64,000 nucleotides of DNA from Ulota crispa (GCA_963920765.1 OY987242.1:16268002-16332001), one strand, 5' to 3'; positions 14,988 through 27,671 are shown, counted from the stretch's first letter. A program made the numbers and translations. The notes: generated by a model from the sequence alone, not told the origin.

Positions 14988-15826
14988 ATCCATCGGCTCG
15001 GAAACACTCTCCGTGTAGATTAGGGTTTGAAAACCCTAACTTTCCCCTGTCTCTCAGATCTAAAGGGATCCTGTTCATTCATTCCAATGTAGTAGATCTT
15101 ACTGTAATTTCTTTTTGCACTAAGACCGTGTGCATTATTAGTTCTGGATTTCAAGGTTGCCATTTCTGTCGCATCCTGTCCCTCGTCACTTGACTTGAGC
15201 ACCGCCTTATATATCTTCTACCTTAAAGCATCCGTACCCTTGCAGGCAACCTGAAGCTCTTGAAAGCAGGTGTTCATGTTCAGCATTTGTTCAAGGTGCA
15301 TTCACTATCAAGGGCTTGCTCAAATCTCCAATGTTTCATCCTTGTCCTCAAGTAAGTACAAGCAAGCATTGAGCTTGTAGCATGGCATGGAGGACAGGTG
15401 TTGAGTTTTAATTGTGGGTCTCTTGTGTCGACCAATCAACAAGTTTCAATTGTCTTGAATTTGGGCGGGCTAACAATTCATCAAACCATGAATGTTTGGA
15501 TTTGGGCGAGCTAATGATTCATCTCAATGTTTGAGCTACAATTAAACATCCCTATCTTGTATAGGGTGTTGGGTTTTGGTGCGTTTGCCGTGAGACGCGT
15601 CAAACAAAATGGCCGTGCCAAGCGCTCTTGCGGGGCTAGGTTGCGTGCAAGGGTGCGGATGCTCTTAGGACAAAGTTGCATGCGTTTGACAAAGTTGGCA
15701 AAGATCTAGCTAAAGCGTGGTGTTTACTAGAGTTGGTAAAGTGTATTTCTTCATTGTCAAAAACACGCGGTTGTAGGTTCCCAAATGAGCAACTGCATTC
15801 CTAAATCAATCAATTTGCAAGAGGTA

Positions 15827-16220
15827 AGGTAGGCGCACCCATAAGCGTGGAAATAAGGGTTTTGGAGTAGGTAAAACAATTGACTAACTTCAAAAAAAAT
15901 AATGTATGTTAGGAAATGGAAACCAAAAATATTGGCATCAATTTCAATGTTCCAATTGCAAGCATTTGTTCACAAAGATTTTTCAAAATTCAAAATCACT
16001 GAAATTGTAGGAACCATGTGTAAAAGATGCTATCACAAGGCTTGTTGGTCCTTAAATAGTGAGATGGGTACTCAAAACCTCATGCTAGTCACTCACAACC
16101 ATCACTTCATCACCCATAACCATCACTTAGTCACCCATAACCATCTATTTTTTTATTGATTAGCCCTACCACTGTTAGGTGATGGGCACGAGGACGCAAT
16201 GCTTATGGATGCTGCTACCT
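15827..16220. mobile_element. Short TIR element, family A' (AGGTAGGCGC termini)
   Basis: Ends AGGTAGGCGCACCCATAAGC and the inverted GCTTATGGATGCTGCTACCT, flanked by TA on both sides. A full-length homologue is at 59865. It contains a small direct repeat reading CATCACCCATAACCATCACT. About 394 bp, non-coding. Confidence 0.85.
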
Positions 16221-16667
16221 TACTTGCTCTCTTTTTGTATATGGGGCATTTGTAAATCCCTGCAACCTAAGTTCTCCAATACTTATTTCTAGAACATTGC
16301 ACACTTGCCATGCATTGGTACCGGCCAAAACTTCTGGATTTTTCTTGCCTTTGCATTCCCAGTTCTTGCCTTGCATGGAAGGCTGGCCTTACTGCAGTTG
16401 TTCTTCACGTGGTGATTTTTATTTGACCAGCATCAATGCTGCTGCAGGTGTGGGATTGCAGAAAGTCTGAGCAGACAATTCATCGCTGAGAGTGTTTTGA
16501 GAAAATTGTCGATGGCGGTGCACTGTGTTGCCAAGCCACAGCACATCCTTGCACCCGTGTACTGGAAATCCTGTTGAGTGAGCCAGCTGGCCCCATAATG
16601 TTTGGGAGCGCATTGGTCTTGGATACCAAGGCAGAATTGTTGGGGGGCAGAGAAGGTAGAATGAGTA

Positions 16668-16981
16668 AGGTAGGAGCACCCATAAACGTCAAACTAAGGA
16701 TTTTGAACATGATGACTATTGATAAACAACTAGCAAATTATAGGATTTTATTAGGAACAGGAAAAAAATGAGTTTACATTTTCAAATGTATTATTTGGAT
16801 ACTGTGAAAATAAGTTATGAATTTGCAAAGAGCAAACTGCCATTGTACCCATAACCACTTTTAAAAATTCATGTTCACATGTTATACATTCTTGTCATTA
16901 CATCTATTCACTTCCACAGATTTTCCAAGATTTCAGAAGTGATGGTTATGGGGACACTGACGCTTATGGGTGCTCCTACCT
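16668..16981. mobile_element. Short TIR element, family A (best-preserved copy)
   Basis: Ends AGGTAGGAGCACCCATAAAC and the inverted CTTATGGGTGCTCCTACCT, flanked by TA on each side. 314 bp. Confidence 0.85.
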
Positions 16982-17450
16982 TAAAATTAACATTTGCGCT
17001 ATCGCCCTAATAATTGTTGTTTGTTTTAATGGCTTTTTCCTCCTAAATTGCTATATATGATGATTCATAGAAACAACATTCTTAGATGTTTCATGTCCAA
17101 CACATCCCATCTGTAAATGTTGCTTGAACAAAATCCTTTGTATCTCCAATTGCCATATACTTGTGAACATATCGACAAAAAGGTACAAAGTGGTGTTACG
17201 TTGTGTAACCATAACGTAAAGATATAGGTTGGAATTTTTGTTAAAGCGACATTTATGTAAGGTAAGGGGCCAAGGGCCCCACCCAAGTGCATTCTCATGT
17301 TTACACCATTGGTTACTCACTGGTTACTCAAGTTGCCCTTGTTCTTAGTGGTCCAAAAGTGAGAATGCACTTGTGTGAGGCCCTTACCCTACACTTTAGC
17401 TAGCTTTGTTTATGAGTGCTATTATGATTCATAGTTTAGTTATTTAAATA

Positions 17451-17862
17451 GGGAATTACTAAATCAACATCCTAAATTGCTATCGGGACACCCCCTCTGA
17501 GCATGAAAATTGATAATTTAGTGCTATTTTTGATTTATTAAGTGGTCCATCATTCATTCAATCACAACATTATCACCTCCTTGAAAGAAAACATGACAAA
17601 TACAAAAAAAAGTTTGAAATATTATTGCACCAATACTATTTTTTGATATATTTTTGCTTTAGGTAACTCAAAAGTCCTATATTTTTAGTTTGAAATTTAA
17701 GCACACCTTCTTTTTTTTTTTAGTATAACCTTAGAATAATAAAGGAGAAACAAATCTTTTGATTCAAATTAAAAAATCAGCAAAATCAACCTTAAAAATC
17801 ACATTTTCATGCTCAAAGGGGGTGTCCCATTAGCAATTTAGGGTGTTGCTATAGTAATTCCC
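17451..17862. mobile_element. hAT-like element with perfect 8-bp target duplication
   Basis: Begins GGGAATTACTA and ends in the inverted TAGTAATTCCC. Inner blocks GGGACACCCCCT and AGGGGGTGTCCC also pair. Flanked on both sides by TTTAAATA (17443-17450 and 17863-17870). An 8-bp duplication is typical of hAT transposases. No coding capacity. Confidence 0.75.
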
Positions 17863-18160
17863 TTTAAATATTATTAAGTAGACAATTCTGTCATGATCAA
17901 AGTTTCTAATGTTGGTGATCTTCATGATATGAGTTATTTCTGGTATCCTTATATTTGGTTTTTTTTTCTCATACTTAGGGCTTGATTAGAGCAATAATAG
18001 AAGTTGTAGATGCTAGTATTGTAACGTTGCCATAGTCAAATGCTAGACCTCATTGCAAGAAAGTCTAGATTGAGTACACATGTTGGGCTTAGAAATTCCA
18101 TGTATTGTGGGTGCTAATGTGAGTGAAGCCATTTACATCTATGTTGTTAACCAATATACT

Positions 18161-18467
18161 CTACACTGAATATTGCAAATAGGTTGCCTTGACAATTAGG
18201 TTGCTTTACCTTGGTAAGTTACCTCATGACTCATCACTTGGTCACTTGGAAGTACATGCAACTCTCTAATACTTGAATTTCACATAATCTATGAAATTCA
18301 AATTGTCAGTTTGTCTTTTAGTAGCTTCATTGTTGTTGACATGTCCTTTAAAAATTGTTTATTGTAGTAATATTTGATGAAAATTATTGTAGCAACAATA
18401 AATATTTATTTAGTGCAGAATGTTGAGAAATTAGTGTGGGACAACCCAAATGCAATATTTAGTGTAG
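18161..18467. mobile_element. Short TIR element, family D (inverted)
   Basis: CTACACTGAATATTGC at the left and the inverted GCAATATTTAGTGTAG at the right. The interior is the reverse complement of the HRD3 intron 4 copy. Confidence 0.75.
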
Positions 18468-19834
18468 TTAACTCAACTTGTCATTGTCGGCCATGACATA
18501 CCATAGAAACAATAGGCTCTATCCTTGTAGGACATGTTTGCTTTTTGAATAGAGTACCTACTCACTCTTTCAAGGTAGATTTTCAAATAGATTCTCTCAA
18601 TGCAAAATCTTGTCTCCTAGAACCATTGTCCATAACCATTTCAAGACAAGCAAGTGATGCTTTTGGGGTGCTCTTACCTCATTGTGTTTGTTTGGTTTGA
18701 GTCGTTCAAGTTATACAATTAGAGGTGCATTCATTAGTAGTTATAACAACAATGGTGAACATATTTGCACTTGAAGTTAAAAATTAGTGTTAGCAATGGC
18801 CTTAGGAATGCATTGTGATATACCCTTGACTAAATTTGCTTTGTTTGCATCACCCCTAGTTGTCACATGCAGTCACAATTTTAGAGTATCTCAACTCCAA
18901 CTTCCAAAAGCTACAATACAATTCTTTTCCATTTGCATACAAGTAAGAGTTTCCCCATTGGGGAGTACATTTATTAGAAGCGCACTAAAACATGAAATAA
19001 ACCAACCTTGAGTAGAACTAAGTTCTAAACAGTAGACATTTGAAACATTCTTGAAATTTCTTTGTTTTTTATTCTTGAACATTCTTTGTTTTCTATTCTT
19101 GTCTAAGAAAATCATCTCAAATAGCATCCTAGGAACACAAAAGGTACTCATGGGTTACCTAATTTCATAAATAGTTTTACAATGACTGTAGTGCTGATGG
19201 AGACACCTTCTGAATATGGCTCAAGAATCTTAAATTATTTGGTGTGGTTTTTAAATGAGTATCCTAAACACACTTCGATCAATTCCAAATCTGGTAATTC
19301 TAAAACTTGAAATAACATTTTTTGGGTTGCACAGTATATTATGCTAGCAACTTCTGTTCATTCATTTGGAAATTCTAAATTTTACGGCAAAATGAAAATC
19401 CAAAAAAGCACTACAAGAAAGTAAAAGTACAGTGTATGAGACCCAATGCAACAATTCCAAACCAGAAGTCCAGATTATTTCCAATCAAAACAAGTCTTTG
19501 GGCAACGATTGAACCATTCAAACATTCAAGATTAGATAGTCTTGCTGCCAAGCATTGTTTCATTGAATAGATTGAAGATGACTTCGTTTTTGAAATCAAC
19601 CCACCAGAATCTCTTTGGAGGGAAAAACAATCTTCAACGAACAATCTCCCTGGGTTGCAAATGCAACAATCCTACTGGAATGGAGATCCTTCAAGTTTAA
19701 GAAAATTTATCACGAAAACGAACAAAATCTCCATCAACAAATGGCTGTTGAGAAACGCCTGCAACCACTTCTCTGGCGGTTTAGGGTAACTAGGGAATTA
19801 ACGCCCAAGTCCATCTTTAAACTCTTGAATGTTT

Positions 19835-20064
19835 TTATGTCATAGGCTTGTAACTTTGTACAAATTTATTACTTGCCTTCGTTTCATCACCTAAAGGAAG
19901 TTCAAGAACAGGGCACCCACGATAAGAGATAATCACACGATCACCAGGAACACTTCCAATCCACTTATAGCTAACTCTTTGTTCATTTACTTGCTTAATT
20001 CGCTGAATATGCCTCACAGCAACGGTACAATTTGGCTGACTGAAATCAGGATCAAAACCATGAC
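19835..20064 (-). other. Possible coding exon of an unrecognised protein
   Basis: On the minus strand a candidate acceptor after a pyrimidine-rich tract (ending at 20065) opens a frame reading HGFDPDFSQPNCTVAVRHI, then VSYKWIGSVPGDRVIISY and RGCPVLELPLGDE, before a possible donor near 19875. The composition looks like a folded domain rather than random translation, but I cannot name a family and find no partner exon. It lies just beyond the 3' end of the NPGR gene on the same strand, so it could also be its 3' UTR. Confidence 0.3.
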
Positions 20065-20280
20065 CTCATCATGTGGAGTACAAGAAAAGAAAGTCCTAAT
20101 AGCTTCTCTACAAGACCAAACAGAAGGCCCTTGTGAAGCAGAAATGCCAATTGAACTATGATACAGGTAGCATACCAAAGAACGATTTCTAGCCAACAGA
20201 AGATAACATCAAAATAATGCTGTATTCGTTAACAAGCATCTTGTAAAGAAGACTCGTGCCACAACCTGCTTCTGCAGCAC

Positions 20281-23200
20281 TTACCAAGTTAAAGAAGGAA
20301 CAATGGAGCTGAAAGGAACAACAGGTGAAAACTGTCCCAACTGCGCAGCAGCTAGAAAACAGTCTATTGCTTCTTGCGTGTGGCCCTCGGCCTTGTGCAA
20401 CAGACCCATCTGCAACCACGTATCCTCAAGGGTGGGCTCAGCTTGCAAAGCCTCCGCCAAGTAGCTGCGAGCCACTGGCAATGAGTGTCTGCCACCTCGT
20501 TCACGGAGAAGAGCTCCCAACCGCACTTTGCTTTCAACATGACTTGTATCAATTGCTAGAGCGTTTTTGTAGCTAGCAATTGCCTCTTCTGCTTGCCTCT
20601 GAGCCTCATGTAGCTTCCCTGGGAAGTGCAAGATATTTGAGTAGCGAATCGTATTAAGAAAATGCATCTGAAATGGATCATTACAGACTGAGCTGTGCAC
20701 AACCAGTTGCTACATATGATAATCTAATATTTAAACATAAGCTGTGACGAGACAAAAAGTTGAGTTCCTCACCAGTGGCACACCAAGTAACAGCAGAGTA
20801 GGTTTTCAAAGCTTGCGCTTTCTCCAAGCAGGTTTCAGCATCTCTCCATTGCTTTAATTCGGTATATACACTTGCCAAGTCTTGCCACACCTCTATCTCT
20901 TCCACTCTCCCTCCTGCCTGCTATACATGAAATTTCCACGAGGGCAAGCGTCAATTACGATCTCCATAAAATACAATCGAAGAATCTGTCGGAAGTAGCA
21001 GAAACAAGTCCAAGTTACATAAAAGGGATTTTATATATGCTTAATAATCACTAGCTAAGCTTTCTAATCTGCTGTTAAGCCTCTATATTTGATCAAAACC
21101 ACAAGCAGATGAAGTACCATGCACATCTCATAAACTTCTAAATGATGTGTGAGCTAGGATCATGGAATGATGATAATCTGCATTAACCTTGTTCTTCTGC
21201 CAGTTCGAGGCCTCAAAGCTAAAACTCTGATGGCTGGCTTGCACCAAAGACAGCAGTTGCCGATACGTGTGAATGGCACGAAGGGGTTGGCTAGCAGCCA
21301 TCTGAATTTTGGCTCGTGTTTGCAACAAACGCCCCTGCTGCCACGGGCTACTCTTTTCTGCTGCAGCATCAAGGACCAGCTCCGCCTCCGAATGCCTTTC
21401 CTGCGCTGTCAGCAGCAAGGTGAAAAACCGCCAGCCCTCTACCCATGCTCCACTGCTGATGTCCAAGAAGCGCTTTGCACAGTCAAGTGCTCGGCTAAGT
21501 TGACGTTGCATGGCATATTCCAAACCTAAATCAAAAACTATCCTCGGATCTTCACTCTCTAACGCAGCTGCTTCCTGAAAAAACAGTTAAGTCATTGACA
21601 TAAGAAACATTGTTGCACTAAATTGACATTATATGAGCATCAAATTAACAGTGATGGAAATTTACAAGAATTTGGATCAAGATAAAGCATCAGCTCAGGC
21701 AGGGGCTTCTCTTCAACAAAGACGTTACTAAGTACACTTGTATTGTACACTTTAGAAACTATAAAAACTTGGCAGCATGGTATTCTCTGACCTACATAGA
21801 GATCCGTCCTTCCTAGTGCTCGCTTGAGTTGCAGAACAGGAAAAAGAGGCAATTTTAAGCATACAAAATTGACTTCCAGTCACAATCAAACACAAGAAGG
21901 CTACAAAAGAAACAAGCAGTTGACTGACATACTTGCAAAGCTTCCGCAGCTTTATGCTGAAGCTGTCCCCTCTCTGAATCTGATAACGCAACCCGAGCCT
22001 GGGTACCAAATGCTACCCCTAATATATGAAGAGCACGGCTTTTCATGTACATAAGCTCAGGAGACATTTGTTCCAATGCCCTCTGCGCATAATCAACTCC
22101 CTCCGTCGCAAGGCCTTTTTGTGCTGCACATATGTTAGCTGCCAAAAGTAGGGAAGCTACATCATTCGGCCTCTCCACCGGACTTAAAGATTTTCGCAGG
22201 AGATTGAGAGCCACATCGTCCTCCCCTGCTCCACAATAACAAAGGGCCAAGTCGTACCAGCGGTCGGTCCTTGCCATGGTGCCTGGAAGAAGCTCTTCGA
22301 ATTGGTGAGCCAGCACTACGGATTGACCACACACTGATAGTGCAAAAGATAGGTGATCCAAAACACTATGATCAAAAACACCTTTCGACAAGATATTTCG
22401 TCGCAATAGGAGAAGCAGCAGCAATATAGCCTCCTCTATGTTATTCTTAGGGACGTATCCATAATCTCTTGAATCAGGAGGGGATGGCGTAGATGATGAG
22501 GCATCAACACCTCCATAAAGCAACAAAATGGCAAATTCCTTCTGGAGAGCTGCGAGTGTGTCCTCGTTGGGACCCCATGTACTGAGCAATGCCTGGCGAT
22601 ATGCAGGTACAGCTCTATCATTGAGGCCCTCTTGAGCAAGCAGCTGGGGATAAAGAACCGAAACTTTGTTCACAACCACTGCTATGTTTGAATCACTCCA
22701 TGTACTCGGCATACCCTCTGGAAAGGCCTCCTTCATCAAATCGAGCACAACTTTGCATTCATGTGCAGCATCTGCAACACTATTGATTCTCAACTTAGAG
22801 AAATGTCAAGCTCCAGAAACAAAATCATCCACCAAAGCAAGTCAATAGAAGAACCAAAAGTGACGTTCGAATGATCCCATTCAAAGCCCTCACGATTGAC
22901 AAAACGAAATTCTAACCGAATCTTGCAAGACCTCTCGACCACCAATATACCAAGTTGCTCTCTTCTGCAAATCTACGTTTCGTAAAGAGACATATCACCA
23001 AATGGAACAAGAACAAAATCGATGAAAAATCTGCTAGTAGCACCTTCAAGAGCACCAAGCTTTTGGTGAGACTTGGCCTTAAGGAAGATTGCTTCAATCA
23101 GCAAGCTGGATGCATGCAAGAAGTTGTTCAACGTGGTAGGCTTCTGATTCTTCCCTTTCTTGTGACTCCATGTCGTTTTCTCCGATGCGAAGAAACGCAT

Positions 23201-23668
23201 GCTTTGTGCAAGCCCGCTCAATTGAATCCCTTCCAATACCCGTAAAGCACCTTGAAAGTTGCCCTTTCGATACTCAATCCTTCCTAGTAAGGCTCGAGCC
23301 TCCTGCAAAGCTCCCCCGCTTCAAGGTCATAATGGAACCCTAAAATAGTCCTTCAGTGTACAAAAGCTTCGCCATCAGAATTAGGGTTTATGTGAACAAT
23401 CCAACTGAAATTGTAAACATTGTCAAAAATGCACAACGAAGAGACACACTGTGCGAAGATTTTTCACCTCATTATTAACAGAAAGAGCTTCTCGAAGAGT
23501 GACTTCGGCATCGTCAAAACTGCCTTGCTCGAGCTTCGCTTCCCCCTCGAGAAGCTTTCGTGAAAGCTCCTTGGAGCCAAGCTCTGGTACACTCCCGCCC
23601 CCCTCCGGCATCACGTTGTTGACATTTTCGAGTTTAAGTTGGTTTCTGGAGCAACGGCAACACAACAT
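20281..23668 (-). CDS. NPG1/NPGR-type TPR calmodulin-binding protein (complete)
   Basis: TPR scaffold of the NO POLLEN GERMINATION family. In Arabidopsis these bind calmodulin and, as TTC7-like subunits, help hold PI4K-alpha1 at the plasma membrane. Six exons give 722 residues (Arabidopsis members are about 700): 23668-23468, 23302-23044, 22771-21933, 21574-21188, 20917-20773 and 20618-20281. The MLC-type start, EARALLGRIEYRKGNFQGAL, the NNIEEAILLLLLLLRR block, HLSFALSVCGQ and the late LHKAEG-EAIDCF repeats follow the family order. The exon 2/3 junction (phase 1) was chosen because it restores LGALE-DAAHECKVVLD; other nearby AGs shift the frame. The exon 5 acceptor has a one-codon ambiguity. 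Intact, with no stops. Confidence 0.92.
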
Positions 23669-24440
23669 GGCAGGTGCTTGATATTCTTTTTCTTTCTATT
23701 CAACATCGTATTTCTTTCCAGCGCTCTCGCGCTTCATGCATTGCCACCATCCTGCTGCTTTCCTACCGGGTCCATGGATTCCTACGTCTCCAATCTTCGT
23801 TCAATTCGAGTTCCAGCACATAACAGAGTAGTCTTGAAAATCTTTTCATTACGCACAGTTTCACAATCTCATCGCACGATTCGCAATCAAAAGAAAACAA
23901 TGATTCAGGCACTCACTTCTTTGCCTTGCGACCACCGGGCCACGCCAAGGACCGCATGGCATCGTCGTGCCCCCGAATACACAACCGATCACCTATTCAT
24001 TCATTACCCGCAGAACTGATTGTGCAATCCGCGGTGTCTCAAATGAATGTAGATCTGCAAAGGTAAACCGCAATAGAAGCAAAAGAAATTCAATAGAGTA
24101 GCATGCACACAGACGAGTTGATCGTTCACGCGGAAAATGTGCCTCTGTTCGACCGTCTCGAGCACGCAAGCGCACCACGCCTGAAAACGGAAATGTCTAA
24201 ATTCCACAGATCCAGGAGCTAACAAAACCTAATCAAATTTCTGGTCAAAAAAGGTCGAAAAAGGCTCCGGAACTCTTGCAGAATACATCCACACCAGAAC
24301 TTCGAGAGTGTAAAAAGGTACAAAAGAAACTGAGGGCCATGTGCGTGTGTCAATCCTCTACTCGCCCTTCTCACGAGAGAGAACTTCAACAAACAGGGGT
24401 AAGTTTTGCAGTCAAAGAGAAAGAGAATGGGCTTGTTTAA

Positions 24441-24793
24441 TACTGGTACAAATACATCAAATACAGGGTATGTGCTGGTGCGAATACATCTAATATAGGG
24501 TATGTGCTGGTGCGAATACATCTAATACGGGGTATGTGCTGGTGCAAATACATCTAATACAGGGTATGTGCTGGTGCGAATACATCTAATACAAGGTATG
24601 TGCTGGTGCGAATACATCTAATACGGGGTATGTGCTGGTACAAATACATCAAATACAGGGTATGTGCTGGTGCGAATACATCTAATACGGGGTATGTGCT
24701 GGTGCGAATACATCTAATACGGGGTATGTGCTAGTGCGAATACATCTAATATAGGGTATTTGCTGGTACAAAGTCATCCAAGTCAGGGTATGT
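24441..24793. repeat. 32-bp minisatellite, about 11 copies
   Basis: Direct tandem units built on CGAATACATCTAATACGGGG then TATGTGCTGGTG, period 32. Units vary at a few positions (CGGGG, AGGG, AAGG; GCG or ACA before AATACATC). The array is continuous, with no unique spacers. Since 32 is not a multiple of three, reading through it cycles frames. Confidence 0.93.
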
Positions 24794-24812
24794 GTATACC
24801 TCGCTTGTCTAA

Positions 24813-25046
24813 CCCCTAAAGGACCACGCAGCCCTTTGCAACCAACAGAATACGGGATATTTTTCTTGTATTTGGAGTGCATTTACATCTTTATTACATT
24901 TGAGATCAACAAAGAAGTTAGAATATAGATCAATGTTGTTTTAGTGGGGTAGTCAAGATCCCAAATTAAAACTTTTTGTTGGTAGCAAATGTCAGTTATA
25001 CAGTTGCGTACATATTGTGTATTATAGTAGTTTGGTCCTTTAAGGG
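24813..25046. mobile_element. Small CCC...GGG element with 4-bp duplication (CTAA)
   Basis: Ends CCCCTAAAGGACCA and the inverted TTTGGTCCTTTAAGGG, flanked by CTAA on both sides. 234 bp, the same size class as the three elements at 50.8-51.5 kb. Confidence 0.65.
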
Positions 25047-25078
25047 CTAAGCCAACCCCTACTAGCGTAGCCCATGTA

Positions 25079-26274
25079 AGAGCATCTCCAATCCAACCCT
25101 AATAGAGAATTTGGCATGTCGTCAAATAGTATCTGATTGTGGGCCAATTTTAGGGCAAGGGCATTTCCCAGCTTTCTAGCCCCCAATGCAAACAAGTTAT
25201 GACACTCAATAATCACAGCTTTTAAATTGGTTTTACTTTTTTTAAAGTGTTTATGTGAGGAGGTTTATGTAAGAAAAATCAGAAACTTGCGTCAAGGTCA
25301 AAGAATCACACACTTTGGAGTGTTATTAAGGACCCTCCAAAGTGTGCAAAAATGCAAGGGAGGGGCTCTTATATTGGGAGGCTTGCAAAATGGAGTTGCA
25401 AGTAACTGCTACATTGGAGCCGTGGTTTTCACTCAAACCTCGTTTAACCCCTAAACGTCTTGCTAAGAAAATTCAGCATACTTCCAACATGAAACCTTCA
25501 ACACATTTTCCAAGTTTTTGGAAAGTTGAACAAGTAATCACATAATCCAAACTGGTCATTCTATACCCAACTATAAATCAAATGTTTTAATCTAATTTGA
25601 TTGCAAATCCAAGTAAATCTGCAAAATCCCCACTGTTGAGAATCTCATGTTTTCCAATTTGGGCAATAGTTCAAAATATAGATTTTGGATTTTCATGTAA
25701 TATTTTCTCAAAAAAAAGATTTACCTAATGGTTGATCCCATGAGATTGTGTCTTGCTATACTTGATGGAAAAAAAAAATTCCACAAATGGGAAACAACTC
25801 CAAAAGATATGGTCACTCAAAGTAGCTAGATTCCACTAGCTCCTTACTTTAGAGCTATAAAAACCTTGCCCAAATCAAGAAAAGAAAAGGTGACACATCA
25901 CCAAACTTCTCCCTAGTACAATACAAGACATGAGAGCACCCATCCCATCCGCTCTCTAAGCCGCTCCCTTCATTTGCCCAAAGACATGCTTCTCCTAATT
26001 GTTGAAAAAATAGAATATTTTCCATATTCCATGTAGAATCTAGAGCAAAGGAGGCACTTCAAGGAACAACAAGCTGATCAAAAAAAATTCTTGAACTAGC
26101 AACTCCATTTGGACTTGAGAGGCAGACCAAAATTTGAGCTAAAAATGCCTCTTTTGTATACTTTCACACCTCCAAGCACCCCCTTTGGCCATATTGGGCT
26201 CTTTGGTCCTTTAGGGGTTAATACTCTATACAAGCTTTTATGTGCTTATGTTATAGCTAGATTGGGGATGCTCT
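25079..26274. mobile_element. Family C-type TIR element interrupted by a nested insertion
   Basis: Ends AGAGCATCTCCAATCCAAC and the inverted GATTGGGGATGCTCT. Removing the nested element at 25448-26217 leaves about 426 bp, close to other small elements. Confidence 0.5.
25448..26217. mobile_element. TTAA-flanked CCCC...GGGG element nested in a TIR element
   Basis: Begins CCCCTAAACG and ends CCTTTAGGGG, with TTAA on both sides (25444-25447 and 26218-26221). About 770 bp, non-coding. The matching termini are short (eight bases perfect). Confidence 0.5.
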
Positions 26275-26754
26275 AAGGTAGTATGCTCTAAACCCCACTT
26301 TAAGAGTTGTTAGATTTTTCATGGGCTTTTCAAGACACAAAGATTTTTTGTCTAATTTTCAAACAAAGAGAAATAGATGCCAAATGTGACGCAATTTTTT
26401 CATATTTTTTGAAGCATTATTGAATTGTTGATGAATTTTCAAAAAAAATTGTAGTGGAAACCTATTCGTGACTCTAGGTCTCCCATAAATGGTTCCCTTG
26501 CAACTTGTAAAGAAATGATATGAAATCAAGGAGTATGATTGGCTCTCACAATAAAATACACATTTTTTTCTGACTAAAGAGGGTCAAGAACCATCTCATA
26601 TCTATTTTTGAGCTACCTATTGGATGCTTTTAATGAGAGGGGACGCAATTCAAGCTACCTACCTTACACATTCTACAAAGCCCCTTCCTTCCTAACATGT
26701 GGATCTGGAGGTGACAAAGCTGCAAATAAAAAGGTAAAAATATGATCCTACCTT

Positions 26755-27130
26755 TGAGTTGGCTGTTTTTATCTCTTCTCACATTTTAAATTGCTTAAAA
26801 TATAATTTGAGAACTTAGAGTCCAAACATAGAATCAAACTTTTTTAAATTTGGTTTTTTCTAAAGTACTATAATTTTCTTAAGTGGAAAAACAAAGTTTG
26901 TTTTAAACTTGGGTTCACATTTTCCAAAAATAATGGTAGAAAGATGGAGACTAGCTTACGTCTTACAAAAAACTGAACTCTACGTTGGCTTTGATTTGAG
27001 GGTATCATACAGTACGTTCCAAAATCCATGCAAGATGTTATTATGCGATACAAAGGTACCACAAGAGACAAGAAGGGCTTTATACATTTTTATTACATAC
27101 CACATATTTTGGACAACTATATGTTATAGA
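26755..27130. repeat. Dispersed repeat shared with 49.53-49.84 and 52.08-52.20 kb
   Basis: Shares long blocks with those two places, for example GGTAGAAAGATGGAGACTAG and CACAAGAGACAAGAAGGGC. The 49.5 kb copy matches the left part and the 52.1 kb copy the right part. Element type is unknown; no inverted ends or coding seen. Confidence 0.6.
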
Positions 27131-27645
27131 AAAATAAAATAAATGTCCTTTCCCTTTTTGGCCAAATATGAAGGCACTCAAAACAAAACAAAAAACTAGT
27201 TTATAGTTCTTTCTAAAGTTGGCATAAAACAAATGTCTATTTGTTTAAGATTACACACCAAAGCCTTCAAGGTTGTGGCAAATATTTAAATTTTTGTTAC
27301 TTTTTCACAAAAAGCAACCTCCCTTTAAACTATCTTAATCTTATTCATATATTTGTGACCAAAATAATATTAAGAATAAATTTTAAATGGATGAGTGAAG
27401 GTCTCTATCTTTGTTGTAGAGTCGCATAATTACAAGATATAACTACTTGTGAAATACAATATAAAATATTAAAAAGCATAATAAAATTTGTATTTTTAAA
27501 ATAAATTGATGTTGTTAGGAAAAAAAATGCTATAATGCTCATGTGTAATATATATATATATATGAAAGGATAAGGATCAAAATTTATGCTTCTAATGTTG
27601 CTTCAAATATCAGAGTTATTGGCTTTGAAATTAAAGGTAAGAGGG

Positions 27646-27671
27646 TTTTTTTTTTTTTTTTTTTTTTTTTT
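27646..27671. repeat. Poly-T tract (26 bases)
   Basis: Uninterrupted T run. A TA dinucleotide run lies nearby at about 27548-27563. Low complexity only. Confidence 0.95.

Larger units (their letters stand above)
14988..20280. other. Intergenic between CDC26 and NPGR; transposons and one possible exon
   Basis: After the CDC26 3' flank I find no confident gene. Stretches around 15.2-15.7 and 16.25-16.65 kb look less AT-rich and could be transcribed or relic sequence, but no family signature is readable. The TIR elements and the possible exon at 19.84-20.06 kb are listed separately. Confidence 0.5.

Noticed and set aside
16250-16660. Possible gene remnant downstream of CDC26
   Set aside because: A frame reading QFIAESVLRKLSMAVH looks protein-like but is short, broken by stops and unmatched.
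24441-24793. CRISPR-like array
   Set aside because: Units are contiguous with no unique spacers, in plant nuclear DNA.
24219-24882. Minus-strand frames with repeating IRTSTYPV-like peptides
   Set aside because: Translation of the 32-bp minisatellite; the period is not a multiple of three and no start or splice context supports a gene.
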